Source: Fagopyrum homotropicum
Lineage: Eukaryota > Streptophyta > Magnoliopsida > Caryophyllales > Polygonaceae
Direction: 5' to 3'
NCBI GenBank assembly: GCA_033239125.1
Contig: BSWB01000001.1
Location: 21,851,501-21,915,500 of the forward strand
Length of the DNA: 64,000 nt
Shown: positions 11,021 to 21,616 of the stretch, in pieces
How positions within the stretch are numbered: the stretch's first letter is position 1
Layout: every line of letters starts with the position of its first letter
Notes under the pieces: model-generated
Databases searched by the model: none
What the model was told of the DNA's origin: nothing
What the model saw: only the letters and a program-made list of their open reading frames with translations
Made by a program: the position numbers and the translations under genes

Positions 11021-13808
11021 AAATCGGACGATTTAGTTTAGTCGGGTCGATTTTTCTTTCTGTTGGCAAAAATCGGGTTGCCTTTTCACAAATCGGACGA
11101 TTTGGGTCATGCATGTCGATTTTCTTCACAGTTTTCGGAGTTAATTCTAGTTCTTCAATTCTTGTTCCTTGTTCTTCCTCCACATCATTTAATGCTTTCA
11201 CATCCTCATTGCAATCATGTTCCACTCCTTCCTCCATGATGCTCATACTAATAACCTTTTGAAGAGGGTCTTTCATCAAGATTGAACTTACCACCTCTCT
11301 AGACTCTTCTTCATCAAAAATTTCAAAAACGTCGTCTCTCAAGGCTGGCTCCTTGATTAAGGAAGAGAGTATGAATTCTATCTTTTCTTCACCTATATGG
11401 AAGGACAGCTGGCCATTCTTGCAATCGACCATGCATCCGGATGTTGTAAGGAATGGTCTCCCAAGAATGATGGGAACTGGATAATCTGTAGGGATGTCAA
11501 GAACGACAAAATCTATAGGTACGTAAAACTTACCAAGCTTTACCGGAATGTCTTCTAATATCCCTACCGGCTTAGTGGTGGAACGATCAGCCATGTAGAG
11601 TCTGATCTTCACCGGTCTAGGCTCTCCTAGACCAACTACTTTGCATAGAGCAAGGGGTATGATACTCACACTCGCTCCAAAGTCACAAAGTGCATCATAG
11701 GTAGCTTCTCCCAAAGTGATGGGTATGCAAAAGGATCCTGGATCACGGAGCTTAGGTGGCATATTCTCCGTCATAGTCTTGATGAGTTCGGATGACTCCA
11801 TACTCATCTTAACTTCTCCTATGTCTTCCAATTTCCTCTTGTTAGAGAGGATCTCCTTGAGGAATTTCCCATAAGCTGGCATACCTAAAATTGCATCCAT
11901 AAAAGGTATATTAATATGCAGCTTATTCATAAGTTCAACAAACTTACCAAAGTGTTTATCTAGGCGTGCACGCGCTCTAGATTGAGGGAAAGGTAGAGGT
12001 GGTTTGTAAGCGGGAGGAGGAACATAAACTTCTTCCTTCTCTTTTGCCTCTCCTTCTTTAGTGGTGGTCTCGACTACTTTAGGTTGAGGGTTGGTAGTTG
12101 TCTTGCCACTCCTAGTAGTTATTGCCATAACCCTTCCCTTTGGGTTATCTTCCGTTTTCCCGGAAAGTTTCCCTTGGTCTCTTGGAACTTCTCCGGCCTT
12201 GTTAAATACTTGGTTTTCTAAAGCTTTGTGAGCTTTGTCAACCGAAGTTATATAACTCTCCAACCCTTGTAGCTTGCCTAGGATCGTCTCTAGCATGGGA
12301 TCGGGTTTGCTTGATCCGCTTGATTGTCCCTGGCTTGTTAAAGGAGTAGAAGAAGATGGAGGTGTTAGAGCCTTTTCAGCATGAGAGTAAGGATTACCTG
12401 GATTTTGCTGATTTGATCTCCAATTGTTGTTATTTGAGTTCCTATTGTTGTTGTTCCAATTGGAGTTCCGGTTGTTATTGTTGTTGTTGTTCCAATTGGA
12501 GTTCCGGTTATCATTCCTTTGATTGTTGTCCCTCCCCATGTAGTTGGCTTCTTGCTCCTTAGTCTTTTGAAGACTCGTTTTGAGCACTTCCTTCAACTCT
12601 TTTATCTCATTGTTGAGGGAGAATATTTGTGTTTGAGTAGCTTGGTTCAACTTGGCTCCCGAATCGCTTTTATTTCGGCTATTTGAGTCCACCTTCCGGT
12701 GGGAATACTTCTCAATCACTTGGGCTTGCTTCTCAATGAAGTCCCAAGCATCATCCTCTCTCATGTCCATAAATGTGCCACAAGAGAGAGATTGGAGGTT
12801 GAATTGTGTTTCCACATCCAATCCTTTGTAGTAGATCTCCAATAATTCCAGCTTGGAAATGCCATGGTGTGGGTAATCCAACAAGAGATCTTGAAACCTT
12901 TCCCAAGATTGAAACAAGCTTTCATTAGGTTTCATAGAAAAAGCATTTATTTTACCTCTCAATTCTGCCGTTTTGGATGGCGGAAAGAATTTGGTGAGGA
13001 ATTCCGAAGACAATTCCTCCCATGTAGCTAGCTTTGCAGCTGGAAGTGTTTGGTACCAAGCTAGAGCCTTGTCCTTCAAAGAAAAGAAGAACGGTTTGAT
13101 CTTGTAATTGCTCGTAGTAGCCTTCTTCGGCTTCATAGTCTCCATGAGAATCTCAAAATTCTGCAAGTGTTGGTGTGGAGATTCAGTACTTGCTCCGCCA
13201 TATTGACTTTGGCGAACCATGGTGATGACTTGTGGTGAGAAGCTAAACTCTTGGATGTCTTCAGCTCCAAAATCCACACCTAGACGGCGTGGCTGCTGAA
13301 TTGGGTCCATCCGTTTCCCTAAAGTTCGGGGTCTATCACCGTCATTAGCAACTCTCATGTCCGTAGTTGGGAAGCGAGGAACAACCCGTTGTTTTGGGGT
13401 GTTTCGAATAGGACGAAGTAATGGATCGATCTCCTCAAGTTCCGGCATGTCCGGATCTATCTCTTCATCATCGGATGAGTCATTTCGAATGGATTTAGTT
13501 GGCGTCTTGACTTTCTTCTTCTTCCTGGATTCGTTCAACTCCAACTTCATGTCCAACATGATAGCTCTTAGTTCATCAATCTGAAATTGATGACTCGTTT
13601 CAGCATCTTTTCGTGCTTTCTCACTCAACTGAAGTTGGCGTTGAGCTTCATGAAGTTCAACCTGGTAGTTTCTCTCGTCGTTCTCAGCCATTTTCTTTTC
13701 CTTCAACTTTTTCCTCAAAGTTCTCTCCAATTCGGGATCGAAAGGGACTAGATCTTTAGTGGATCTAGTCTTTCGCATATACCTAAAGAACCTGCAAAGA
13801 TCACTCAA
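10884..13808 (-). CDS. Athila Gag-protease polyprotein
   Basis: 974 residues from the first ATG after the primer site. The N terminus is a charged, probably coiled-coil stretch (residues ~15-90). The retrotransposon gag domain lies at about residues 235-335 (LKDKALAWYQTLP ... WERFQDLLLDYPHHGI). An Asn-rich low-complexity region at ~428-470 is encoded by GTT-type repeats near 12420-12520. A retropepsin-like aspartic protease follows with DFGASVSIIP at ~706 and IILGRPFL after it. No CCHC zinc knuckle is seen. The C terminus contains a near-duplicate segment (RPICEKATRFLPTE / RPICEEATRFFPTE) made of AATCG-repeat DNA. RT is in a different frame, which I infer is a mutation because Athila normally encodes gag-pol in one frame. 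Confidence 0.93.
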   Translation of the reverse strand: MSDLCRFFRYMRKTRSTKDLVPFDPELERTLRKKLKEKKMAENDERNYQVELHEAQRQLQLSEKARKDAETSHQFQIDELRAIMLDMKLELNESRKKKKVKTPTKSIRNDSSDDEEIDPDMPELEEIDPLLRPIRNTPKQRVVPRFPTTDMRVANDGDRPRTLGKRMDPIQQPRRLGVDFGAEDIQEFSFSPQVITMVRQSQYGGASTESPHQHLQNFEILMETMKPKKATTSNYKIKPFFFSLKDKALAWYQTLPAAKLATWEELSSEFLTKFFPPSKTAELRGKINAFSMKPNESLFQSWERFQDLLLDYPHHGISKLELLEIYYKGLDVETQFNLQSLSCGTFMDMREDDAWDFIEKQAQVIEKYSHRKVDSNSRNKSDSGAKLNQATQTQIFSLNNEIKELKEVLKTSLQKTKEQEANYMGRDNNQRNDNRNSNWNNNNNNNRNSNWNNNNRNSNNNNWRSNQQNPGNPYSHAEKALTPPSSSTPLTSQGQSSGSSKPDPMLETILGKLQGLESYITSVDKAHKALENQVFNKAGEVPRDQGKLSGKTEDNPKGRVMAITTRSGKTTTNPQPKVVETTTKEGEAKEKEEVYVPPPAYKPPLPFPQSRARARLDKHFGKFVELMNKLHINIPFMDAILGMPAYGKFLKEILSNKRKLEDIGEVKMSMESSELIKTMTENMPPKLRDPGSFCIPITLGEATYDALCDFGASVSIIPLALCKVVGLGEPRPVKIRLYMADRSTTKPVGILEDIPVKLGKFYVPIDFVVLDIPTDYPVPIILGRPFLTTSGCMVDCKNGQLSFHIGEEKIEFILSSLIKEPALRDDVFEIFDEEESREVVSSILMKDPLQKVISMSIMEEGVEHDCNEDVKALNDVEEEQGTRIEELELTPKTVKKIDMHDPNRPICEKATRFLPTERKIDPTKLNRPICEEATRFFPTEKKIVPQIDRFTSGEVDPVGNFSGFSKLHRSCSRL
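10940..11140. repeat. AATCG repeats inside the protease-RT linker
   Basis: Two adjacent copies of a ~70-bp unit contain AAATCGGACGATTT and AAAATCGGGTTGCC, with a partial third copy. They belong to the family found at 7310-7640 and in the LTRs. Here they are translated, giving a duplicated peptide in the polyprotein. Confidence 0.8.
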
Positions 13809-13881
13809 GTAGACAAATCAAATCACAAGAGAAAGAGCTCTCAAGCTAGACAACCGAAAACCGAATTTGGTCTAGACCAAA

Positions 13882-13899
13882 TCCCCGGCAACGGCGCCA
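13882..13899 (-). other. Primer binding site of the Athila element (tRNA-Asp)
   Basis: The minus strand reads TGGCGCCGTTGCCGGGGA, complementary to the 3' end of plant tRNA-Asp and typical of Athila. It lies 34 bases inside the LTR boundary at 13934. Confidence 0.93.
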
Positions 13900-13933
13900 A
13901 AAACTTGTTCGCCCGAAAAGGTGTGCGTCTAAG

Positions 13934-15534
13934 TCTAAAATTTATATCTAGAACTCAAAGCAAAGCGAACCCGCAGTGTACGGATCAGCTGTAGTGAGGT
14001 AAGAATTCCAGAGTCGAACTCAAGGATTTGGTGAGAGTAAATTCACTTTCAATTATCTAGCAAAAATTGCGAAAAGCTTTTGTGATCAAATAAGGATAAA
14101 ATGATTCCAAGGATTCAAGTATCTGATTTCGGCTTTAGATTCAAGACACTTCTATAGATATAGGACAGAGTTTATATTGCCAAGATTAAATGTTCAAAGG
14201 TAGATATCGTACGGTGAAGTTCCGAAACCTATATAACTAATCTAAAGGTTCTCTCTATAATGGTTGTTGAGGCTGCAATATAGAAAGATCTAAAGACAAG
14301 AATTATGTTCAAACTAGTTATCTAAAACTCCAGGATATGACTCATCAAAGTAAGAATAGAAAGCACACTTAGAATCTTAATAAAGGATGTTGAATCTCTT
14401 TATTACCCAAATCTTATAACCTTAATCTATTAAATGTAGAATCAAGTTTGAAGTCTCTTCATACACTCAATTAGAGGTTAGAAAGGTTAATCAATATTAG
14501 GATTTAGGCAAGGATTAGTTTTGGTTAAAGGTTGATTCAATTAAAGTTCGTCAGAAGAATAAATCGGGTTGTTCATAAGAAAATCGGCCGATTTACTCAA
14601 GAACAGTCCGATTTTCCTGTTGTCACAAAACTAAAATCTAAACTCTCAGGGTCCTAATGTTTGAATGAGTTCAGTCTATCATCATCCAAGCCTTAATCAT
14701 CAACTATTCTCCCCAGAATCACAAAGGTTTTAGCCAACCATTTTCAACATCGAATCAAATTAAAGATTGAGTGAAATATCGCAAAGAAACCGAATCTTCA
14801 ATAAAAATTCAATAACCTTCAAATCTGTAAACAATTGTCAAAACTGATCAATGTATCTCTTTAGTAACTCAATTACGTGTTCAAAAAGCACAATTGCTTC
14901 AATAGATAAAGAAATCTCACAAACAAGAATCAAGATTGGCTTCCCGGCAAAAGTCCTTCAATCCTCCTCCAAGAATCTCCAATCTCTCTCAAACGTGTAA
15001 AGATTTACCGCTGCCGCCTCCTCATTTTCGTTCCTAGGGTTCTCATCTATAGTTTCTTGCAGATGGGCCGTTTGGCAAAACTCTCCTCTAGCCCAAAAGA
15101 ATTGGGCTTTGTGTCGTCTCTTCATTTGGCCGAAAAACAAAGGAAATCGACCCAGTCGATTTATACACAAAACCGTTCGATTTCTAGGATAGAAAATCGT
15201 TCGATTTATATGCATATTGTCACGATTTTCTTCAACAGAAAGTGCTCTTCTTTTGGCTCATCTTCTATGCTTCTCCTTTGCAATTCCTTAGCTCTTTATG
15301 ATCCCTTTTAGACTCCTTTAGCTTCCTTAACATCCTTAGATGCTCCTTGCTCCGCTTTTGCTTTCAATTCCGCTCTATTTACCTATAATTCACCAAAAAC
15401 TCGTGTAGACCTCTATTTCCGACAAATGATTGAATAGAACATAAAAGGTACACAAAGTCTCTCTAAATGCAGGGTAAACTGAGATAATCTTCTACAATAT
15501 GCATGAATATAATGATACATAATTCATGTCATCA
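13934..15534 (-). mobile_element. 5' LTR of the Athila element
   Basis: 1601 bp, matching 2522-4060 except for 62 extra bases. On the element strand it starts TGATGACATG next to the target duplication and ends TTTTAGA. It contains AATCG-type motifs at 14570-14625 and 15140-15235. The right copy of the target duplication, AAAAG, is at 15535-15539. Confidence 0.93.
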
Positions 15535-15539
15535 AAAAG

Positions 15540-15960
15540 TGATAAGGTCATTGGCGGAAGACGAAGATATAACTAGACTCGTAACGGTATAGTGCCCTTA
15601 TAGGAGTGTAAGAAGGAGCTAAAGGAATAAATGGAAGAAATATATTTTCACCTAGTATCTCAAACCTCAAAAGAGATAGAAGAAAAGTAAGTCTATGATC
15701 TTATAGAAGGTCAACTATACACTAATTGGTAACAACAGAGAATTTACACGTGTTGGTTAACTAGGGATGGTTGGTTGGCAGATAAGAAGAATAATCACAA
15801 GGTTATTAAAGAATTTTATCGACATCTGGAGAAATTCTCCCAAAGATCAACGAAGACAATGGTGAAGTCAAACTGATACGTTCAAGGTCAATAACTCTAA
15901 TTAAAATTTTCGTGGAAGAGCTTGACAGTAGAGGAGATACCAGTTACATGTGAGTTTATA
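15540..15960 (+). mobile_element. Element A interior before RT, no gene recognised
   Basis: Continuation of element A after the Athila insertion. Part of it (about 15650-15750) matches, on the opposite strand, element C near 27640-27740, so it is family sequence. Protease would be expected here but I cannot see its motif. Confidence 0.6.
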
Positions 15961-16804
15961 GAAGTATTCAATGACGACCTGCCAGGGCTACCCCACAGAG
16001 GAGTGTTGATTTCAGCATGGAGTTCGAGCCGGGCACGAGCCCAATCTCGAAGGCCCCGTACCGTATGACACCGATAGAACTGCTTGAGTTGAAGAAGCAA
16101 TTAGAGGAGTTAACAGAGAAGGGCTTCATACGCCCTAGTGTGTCTCCTTGGGGTGGGGGCGCCATTATTATTTGTGAAGAAGAAGGACGGATCGATGCGG
16201 TTATGCATAGATTACAGAGAACTGAATAAAGTCACCATCAAGAACAAGTATCCACTGCCGCGCATAGATGATCTGTTGGACCAGTTGCATGGAGCGTCTG
16301 TGTTCTCGAGGATAGACTTGAGGTTAGGTTACCACCAGTTGAGGGTGAGAGATCAAAACATACCTAAGACGGCATTCCGGACTAGGTATGGTCATTATGA
16401 GTTCGTAGTGATACCATTTGGGCTCATTAATGCACCAGTGGTGTTTATGGAGTGAATGAATGGGATATTCATTGACTTCTTAGACCAGTTTGTAGTGGTT
16501 TTCATTGACGACATCCTAGTTTACTCTAGGAGTCAAGAGGAGCATACCGGACACTTGAGGACAATATTGCAGATTCTACAGGATAGTCAGCTGTATGCTA
16601 AGCTATCCAAGTGTGAGTTTTGGGATATCAGAGGTGGTTTTCTTAGGTCACGTGGTGACTGCTGAGGGTATTAAAGTCGATCCGACGAAGATCGAGTCAG
16701 TATCTTCTTGGCAACCTCCTAAGAATGTGAAGGAGGTTCGCAGCTTTCTAGGTTTGGCAGGTTATTACCGCCGGTTTGTGGAAGGGTTCTCTTTAATTGT
16801 CTGA
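15961..16804 (+). pseudogene. Degraded reverse transcriptase of element A
   Basis: Ty3/gypsy RT in three frames. It opens with MEFEPGTSPISKAPYRMTP and KGFIRPSVSPWG, shifts frame near 16150 at a G-rich stretch, and continues with LFVKKKDGSMRLCIDYREL, VFSRIDLRLGYHQLR and YEFVVIPFGLINAP. A TGA at 16453-16455 interrupts, then the active-site FIDDILVYSRS appears. A second shift near 16630 leads to VVFLGHVVTAEGI and FLGLAGYYRRFVEGFS, ending at TGA 16802-16804. The domains are complete in order, but two shifts and a stop make it non-functional. Confidence 0.93.
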
Positions 16805-17542
16805 CCACTTACTTGTCTTTTGAAGAAGACTATTAGGTTGTCTGGTCTGAGCCGTGTCAGAAGAGTTTGGAAGAGCTGAAGAGGAGATTGACGTCTGCTC
16901 CGATTTTTGCACAGCCTGAGGGTACCAATGACTTTGTGGTATACAGTGACGCATCCAAGCTAGGCTTGGGGTGTATTTTGATTCAGATGGGGTAAGGTCA
17001 TAGCCTATGCGTCTCGATAGTTAAAGACGTATGAGGAGAACTACCCCACACATGATCTAGAGTTGGCTGCAGTATTCCATGCTCTTAAGATCTGGCGTCA
17101 CTACCTCTATGGGGCGAAATGTCAGATCTTCACAAACCATAAGAGTCTGAAGTACATATTCACTCAGAGAGAGTTGAATAACCGCCAGAGGCGGTGGTTA
17201 GAGTTGATCAAGGACTTCGACCTTGAGATTCTTTACCACCCCGGGAAGGTGAATGTGGTAGCTGATGCTTTGAGCCGGAAGACGCCTAGGGAGAGGGCGA
17301 TAGCCCGGTTGACAGTACAGCCACAGTTGCAGAAGGACTTAGCTTGGTTGGAGATAGAGATTCAGTTTCCCGATACTGATGGTCAGTTGGCTACCATGGA
17401 GTTACTTCCTGATCTGTTCGATGAGATCCGACAGAAGCAGGAGACTTGCCCGACTTTGATCAGGATCCGAGACAGGATGTCTGGAGATGAGGCCCCACAG
17501 TTTACTATTGGTGCAGATGGAGTAATGAGATGTCAGGGCTAG
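16805..17542 (+). pseudogene. Degraded RNase H and linker of element A
   Basis: The RNase H start is visible in a broken frame as VYSDASKLGLGCILIQ near 16940. The HDLELAAVFHALKIWRHYLYG and FTNHKSLKYIFTQRELN segments are in the open stretch beginning near 17063, followed by LEILYHPGKVNVVADALSRK. The residue normally Asp in the YTDH motif is Asn here (FTNHKS). A linker precedes integrase, with another frame change near 17540-17590. Confidence 0.9.
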
Positions 17543-18797
17543 GTGAGGCTCATGCTACCCATATTCAGTACATCCTCGAGCGAGTAAGATGTACAAGGAA
17601 GTGAGATGGTCCTTCTGGTGGGATGGTTTGAAGCCCGATGTGACTCGGTATGTAGCTCAGTGTACGACCTGCCAACAGGTCACGATTGAGCAACGTAGGT
17701 CCGGAGGAGAGCTCCACCCACTTCTAGTACCACAGTGGAAGTGGGAGGATATATCTATGGATTTTGTCACAGGTTTGAGACTCAACAAAGGATTTGATGC
17801 TATTTGGGTAGTGGTATACCGCCTGACAAAGACCGCACGTTTCATTCCGGTTAAAGAAATGTGGCCGGTGAGTCGTCTAGCTGAGGAGTGCACTAGACAC
17901 ATTGTGAGATTCCATGGAGTACCGAAGACTATCGTCTCTGACAGACATGGACGTTTTACCTCGAGATTTTGGCAGCAGGTACATACTGCTTTGGGGACGA
18001 GTCTCCACTTTACCACTGCCTATCACCCACAGACAGACGGACAGTCCGAGAGGACCATTCAGACCATAGAGGACATGCTTCGGGCGTGTGTGCTAGATTG
18101 GGGACATGTATGGCCAAATCATCTCCCACTGGTCGAGTTTTCGTATAATAATAGCTGGCACGCGTCTATTGAGATGGCTCCTTATGAGGCTTTGTACGGG
18201 CGGAGATGTCGTACACCATTATGTTGGGATGAGCCCAGCAGAGTTGATGGAGTAGCTCCAGATCAGATACAGGATGACATCACTCGGATTGCCCTAGTCC
18301 GAGAGCGGATGTTAGCAGCTCAGAGTCGTCAAAAGTCCTACGCCGACAAAAGGCGTCGGCCCTTGGAGTTTAGAGTGGGTGCTCAGGTGTGGTTGAGAGT
18401 GTCACCTACGAGAGGAGTCAGGCGTTTCGGCATTAAGGGGAAGCTGAGTCCCCGATATGTCGGATCTTTTGAGATCTTGGAGAGAGTGGGAGAGGTGGCC
18501 TACAGTTTAGCACTACCGCCGAGATTAAAGGGTGTTCATCCGGTCTTTCATGTATCTCAGTTGAGAGAGTACATCCCGGATCCAAGACACGTCATCAGCC
18601 ATGAGGATCTAACAGTTGAGCCTGACCATACATTTATAGAGTACCCAGTAGCTGTCTTGGAGCGCAGTACTAGACGTCTACGGTCCAAGGAAATACCTAT
18701 GTTGCGGATCCAGTGGTCTAGGAGAGGAGTTGATGAGGCCACTTGGGAGACTGAGGAGAGTATTAGACGTAACTACCCCGAGTTCTTTGCGGGTTAG
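17543..18797 (+). pseudogene. Integrase with chromodomain, element A
   Basis: The long open part is 17589-18797 (402 residues); the zinc-finger His pair lies just upstream in a shifted frame (EAHATH), and the Cys pair is in CTTCQQ. The catalytic core shows D in ISMDFVTG, D in IVSDRHGRF and E in GQSERTIQ, with 35 residues between the last two. The GPF-like module (KLSPRYVGSFEILERVGEV) and HPVFHVSQL follow. The C terminus (EYPVAVLERSTRRLRSKEI ... WETEESIRRNYPEFF) is a chromodomain, which marks a chromovirus; long LTRs suggest the Tekay/Del clade. It is the best-kept gene of element A. Confidence 0.93.
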
Positions 18798-19029
18798 AGG
18801 TTACTCATGTTTTGACGAGTTAGTACTCGGATGTTGTGTTGTTTGACCTTTCAGGTTTTTATACTGTTTTGAGTGATTACGTTTATGTGACACATGTCTA
18901 CTGTTGATGATTGAGTAGTTGCTTGTAGCCAACGAAAATGTCTAGAAAATTAAAATATACCAAAGGAAATGCGCGATTAAGAGAATCATTCTAAGTTTCG
19001 GGACGAAACTTCTTTTAAGCGGGCACTGA
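18798..19029 (+). mobile_element. 3' untranslated region and polypurine tract of element A
   Basis: Short untranslated tail containing AAGTTTCGGGACGAAACTT (18993-19011), a near-perfect inverted repeat also found before the 3' LTR in B, B2 and C. The polypurine tract TTTTAAGCGGGCACTGA (19013-19029) abuts the LTR. Confidence 0.8.
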
Positions 19030-21563
19030 TGTAATATCCGGAAAATTTTAATGTCCGTTAAACCTGAATATAACCAAATTCTGATACGTCAAACTGAAAT
19101 AAAATAAAAAGAGTTAAATTCTATCATTTAATGTGACCTTGATCCACATAAAATGATGGAAATATGTAACCAGAAATAATTTACGTACCTCTAAAATAAG
19201 ATAAGAAATTATATTATACGGAATTTAATTCCGTATTTAATTCCGCAAATTACCTACCGATCCGTACGAGTAACGGGTTTCGTTTCAGCTTATTTCTTAA
19301 AGGAAGAATAGGCCCATTATTTTTACGAGCCCATCAGCCCATCAGCAATCTCCTTAACCTAATCCTAACCCTAAACTAAATAATTAACCTAATCTAATCC
19401 TATCTACCCACCACTGTACGCCGCTACCCATCGTTCCACACCTTCTGAAGAGCGTCTTCTCCCTCCACAACCGCAACAGCAGCCCACGATTCTGTGGTTC
19501 TTCAGCCAGCAGCGACCTAGTGCCGCCTTCCCTACAGCCGGAGCGCCACCTCGAGCCCACGCGGAACCGTCACGATGGTACAACCTCCTTCGCTTCTCTG
19601 AACCGATTTACCACTTCCTGCCTTCTCTGTTTCGGGACTTACAACAGTACGGATTCGTACCCAGGGCATCGCACAACAGTACGCCCCGCCGTTCTCGGTC
19701 GCTGCCTCCCGTCGACCACCCAGGACCTCGCAAACCGCCACCGAGCCGTCGCCTCCGTCGATTCCGGTAGTGGTGAGTCGTCCGCCTCTTTACTCTCCCC
19801 TTCAATTCGAGTTCCTGTGCTAATCGATACCCCATTCCTGGTTGCGGGTTCGAACCAGCCGTGTGACTAGTACCGCTGCAGTGACTAGCCAAGGTGCGCG
19901 GAGCCCTTACGAGCCCAGATTTGAACCGGTTAGGACGCCTTGCTATACCCTACTGCGCCACACATTCCGGAGAGGAAGACTTTCTGCAACTGCGGTAGGT
20001 AAGCCTCGGATATACAACAGTAGGTAGAGATAGGTTATACGTATGTTGTGTGTTGAATAGGTAATTGTAGAAATACGTATGGTAATGCTGAATGTATAAG
20101 TGTATGTGTACAGATAGGAGTATGTTTGTATATAAATAAATATACATGTATGAATAAGAGATAGTAAGAGATGTATAAGTGTATTAAATATGTAAAGGTA
20201 TAATGATCAATAATATATAAGAGCAGATTTAGTTTGAGAAGGTATAGTTGCTTATACTTGAACTGTAGAGTGGTAAACGTGAGAGTATAAATAGGTTTTT
20301 GAATGGTTTGGAATTATTTTTTTAGACATATATACATAGGTATATATATACATCGGTATCGGAGGGGAGAGATAAAATATGTAGATATATATATATAACC
20401 ATATCGTGTAGTTACATGAGTATATGAGTTGAAGGAATAGTGAAGATATGTACGTAAGTATATATAAATGTATAAGAGTAGCGTAATAACCGGGAAGGAG
20501 GAAGAGGGTTATTCTTTTTCGAGCGGATTCAAGTTTGAACTGATAACCTATAAGTAGCTAACCGAGAGACACAAAGTATGAGACGAGCAATAAAAGGAAT
20601 TAGTAGGTCTAAGAATAAACTTTGAGATTTTCGACGTTAAGGGTAAAATGGTCTTTTACCGTAAGAGAGCTTTTTCCGTAATTCCTTCGCATGAGGTTGG
20701 ACATTTGGATGAGATTTTGATCCACATGCCTTATTTGACAGGCGGTTGAGTTACCACGAGTACGGATCGTTTTGAGACTTGTTAGAGTGTGGTTTTACTC
20801 AAGTAAGTCCTTGCGACTTACTTAGCCAGTTTCTGGATATTAGTTGAGTGATAGTGGTTGTGTGTGCTATGTGCGTGTTTTAATAATAATAACTTGCTAG
20901 GACAACCGTTATTATTATGTTTAAGGCCCAAGTGTATGTATAACGGGCCGTGACATCACTGCCCAGCTCTGACAAGAGACTGGGAGGTTCTCTATACCCA
21001 GACCAGGCAGGTACAAGGTGAGATGCATCGGATCCATTCCTGATGGTTACACGGGGGCGGAGGCGAGGTTTGGGAATCCCTCCTGTCACAAAATAAGTAT
21101 CATTAGCGTGAAAGAGTAACTTAACTCAAGATAATAAAATGGACTTGTTTGAAAGCATGATGGGTGTTTATATTTTTATGTGTGTGTGTGCTACTATTAT
21201 TCTTCTAATATTTAGATAACTAGCTAACGGTTCCTCTTGTTGTGTGTTTAGTTTTACCGCAGGTTAGACCAGCAGCTGAGTGATCCGGAAGTAGTGGTCA
21301 GCCGGGTCTCCGTACTCCTTAGAGTGAGGTTTGGGGTTGTGTTTGTCTTTTCTTTCTTTTGGATAAGACAGTTGTTTGTTTCCTTTGTTTAAGTACTTTA
21401 GGCTGCTAGACCGTGTTGCATTCATTACCTTAAAAATACTATTTTATGAATTTTGGTTTTCCTTATTTGTGTCTTGTTGCAAGATCCTAGTAAAATTGTT
21501 GTCAAATTGAGGTCGGAACCCACTGTGAGGTTCTAACCAGTAATGTCCCGAGTTCTGAGAATT
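19030..21563 (+). mobile_element. 3' LTR of element A, lacking its last ~10 bp
   Basis: Starts TGTAATATCCGGAAAATTTT after the polypurine tract. Its second half matches 1-1291. The left LTR ends GAGAATTCGGGGTGTTACA, but here the sequence stops at GAGAATTCG and continues as B-family interior, so the terminus and any target duplication are lost. The GTAAGT hairpin is at 20801-20823. Small ORFs in its GC-rich part (19500-19900) have no recognisable domain. Confidence 0.92.
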
Positions 21564-21616
21564 CGATGGGTTAGACCTAGTTCTTCCCTTAAGGGAGTTG
21601 TGTATATATATGTGAT
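21564..21616 (+). mobile_element. Internal tail of B-family copy B0, left piece
   Basis: It matches the sequence at 48183-48231 inside B1 almost base for base (GGGTTAGACCTAGTTCTTCC and on). It is fused to A's LTR on the left and cut by element C on the right. The last five bases, GTGAT at 21612-21616, are the target duplication of C. Confidence 0.88.

Larger units (their letters stand above)
2522..15534 (-). mobile_element. Complete Athila-type Ty3/gypsy retrotransposon nested in element A
   Basis: The element has two LTRs (2522-4060 and 13934-15534), a tRNA-Asp primer site, gag-protease, RT, RNase H, integrase and a 3' ORF in Athila order, all on the minus strand. It is flanked by the 5-bp duplication AAAAG at 2517-2521 and 15535-15539. 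The tRNA-Asp primer, the lack of a chromodomain and the 3' ORF of the ATHILA ORF-1 family place it in the Athila clade. Three in-frame stops and one frameshift break gag-pol, so it is not autonomous as written, although most of each domain is intact. LTR termini on the element strand are TG...GA rather than TG...CA. Confidence 0.95.

Noticed and set aside
19355..19400. Possible telomere-like AACCCTAA motif
   Set aside because: Only one or two irregular units (CCTAATCCTAACCCTAAACTA); no array.
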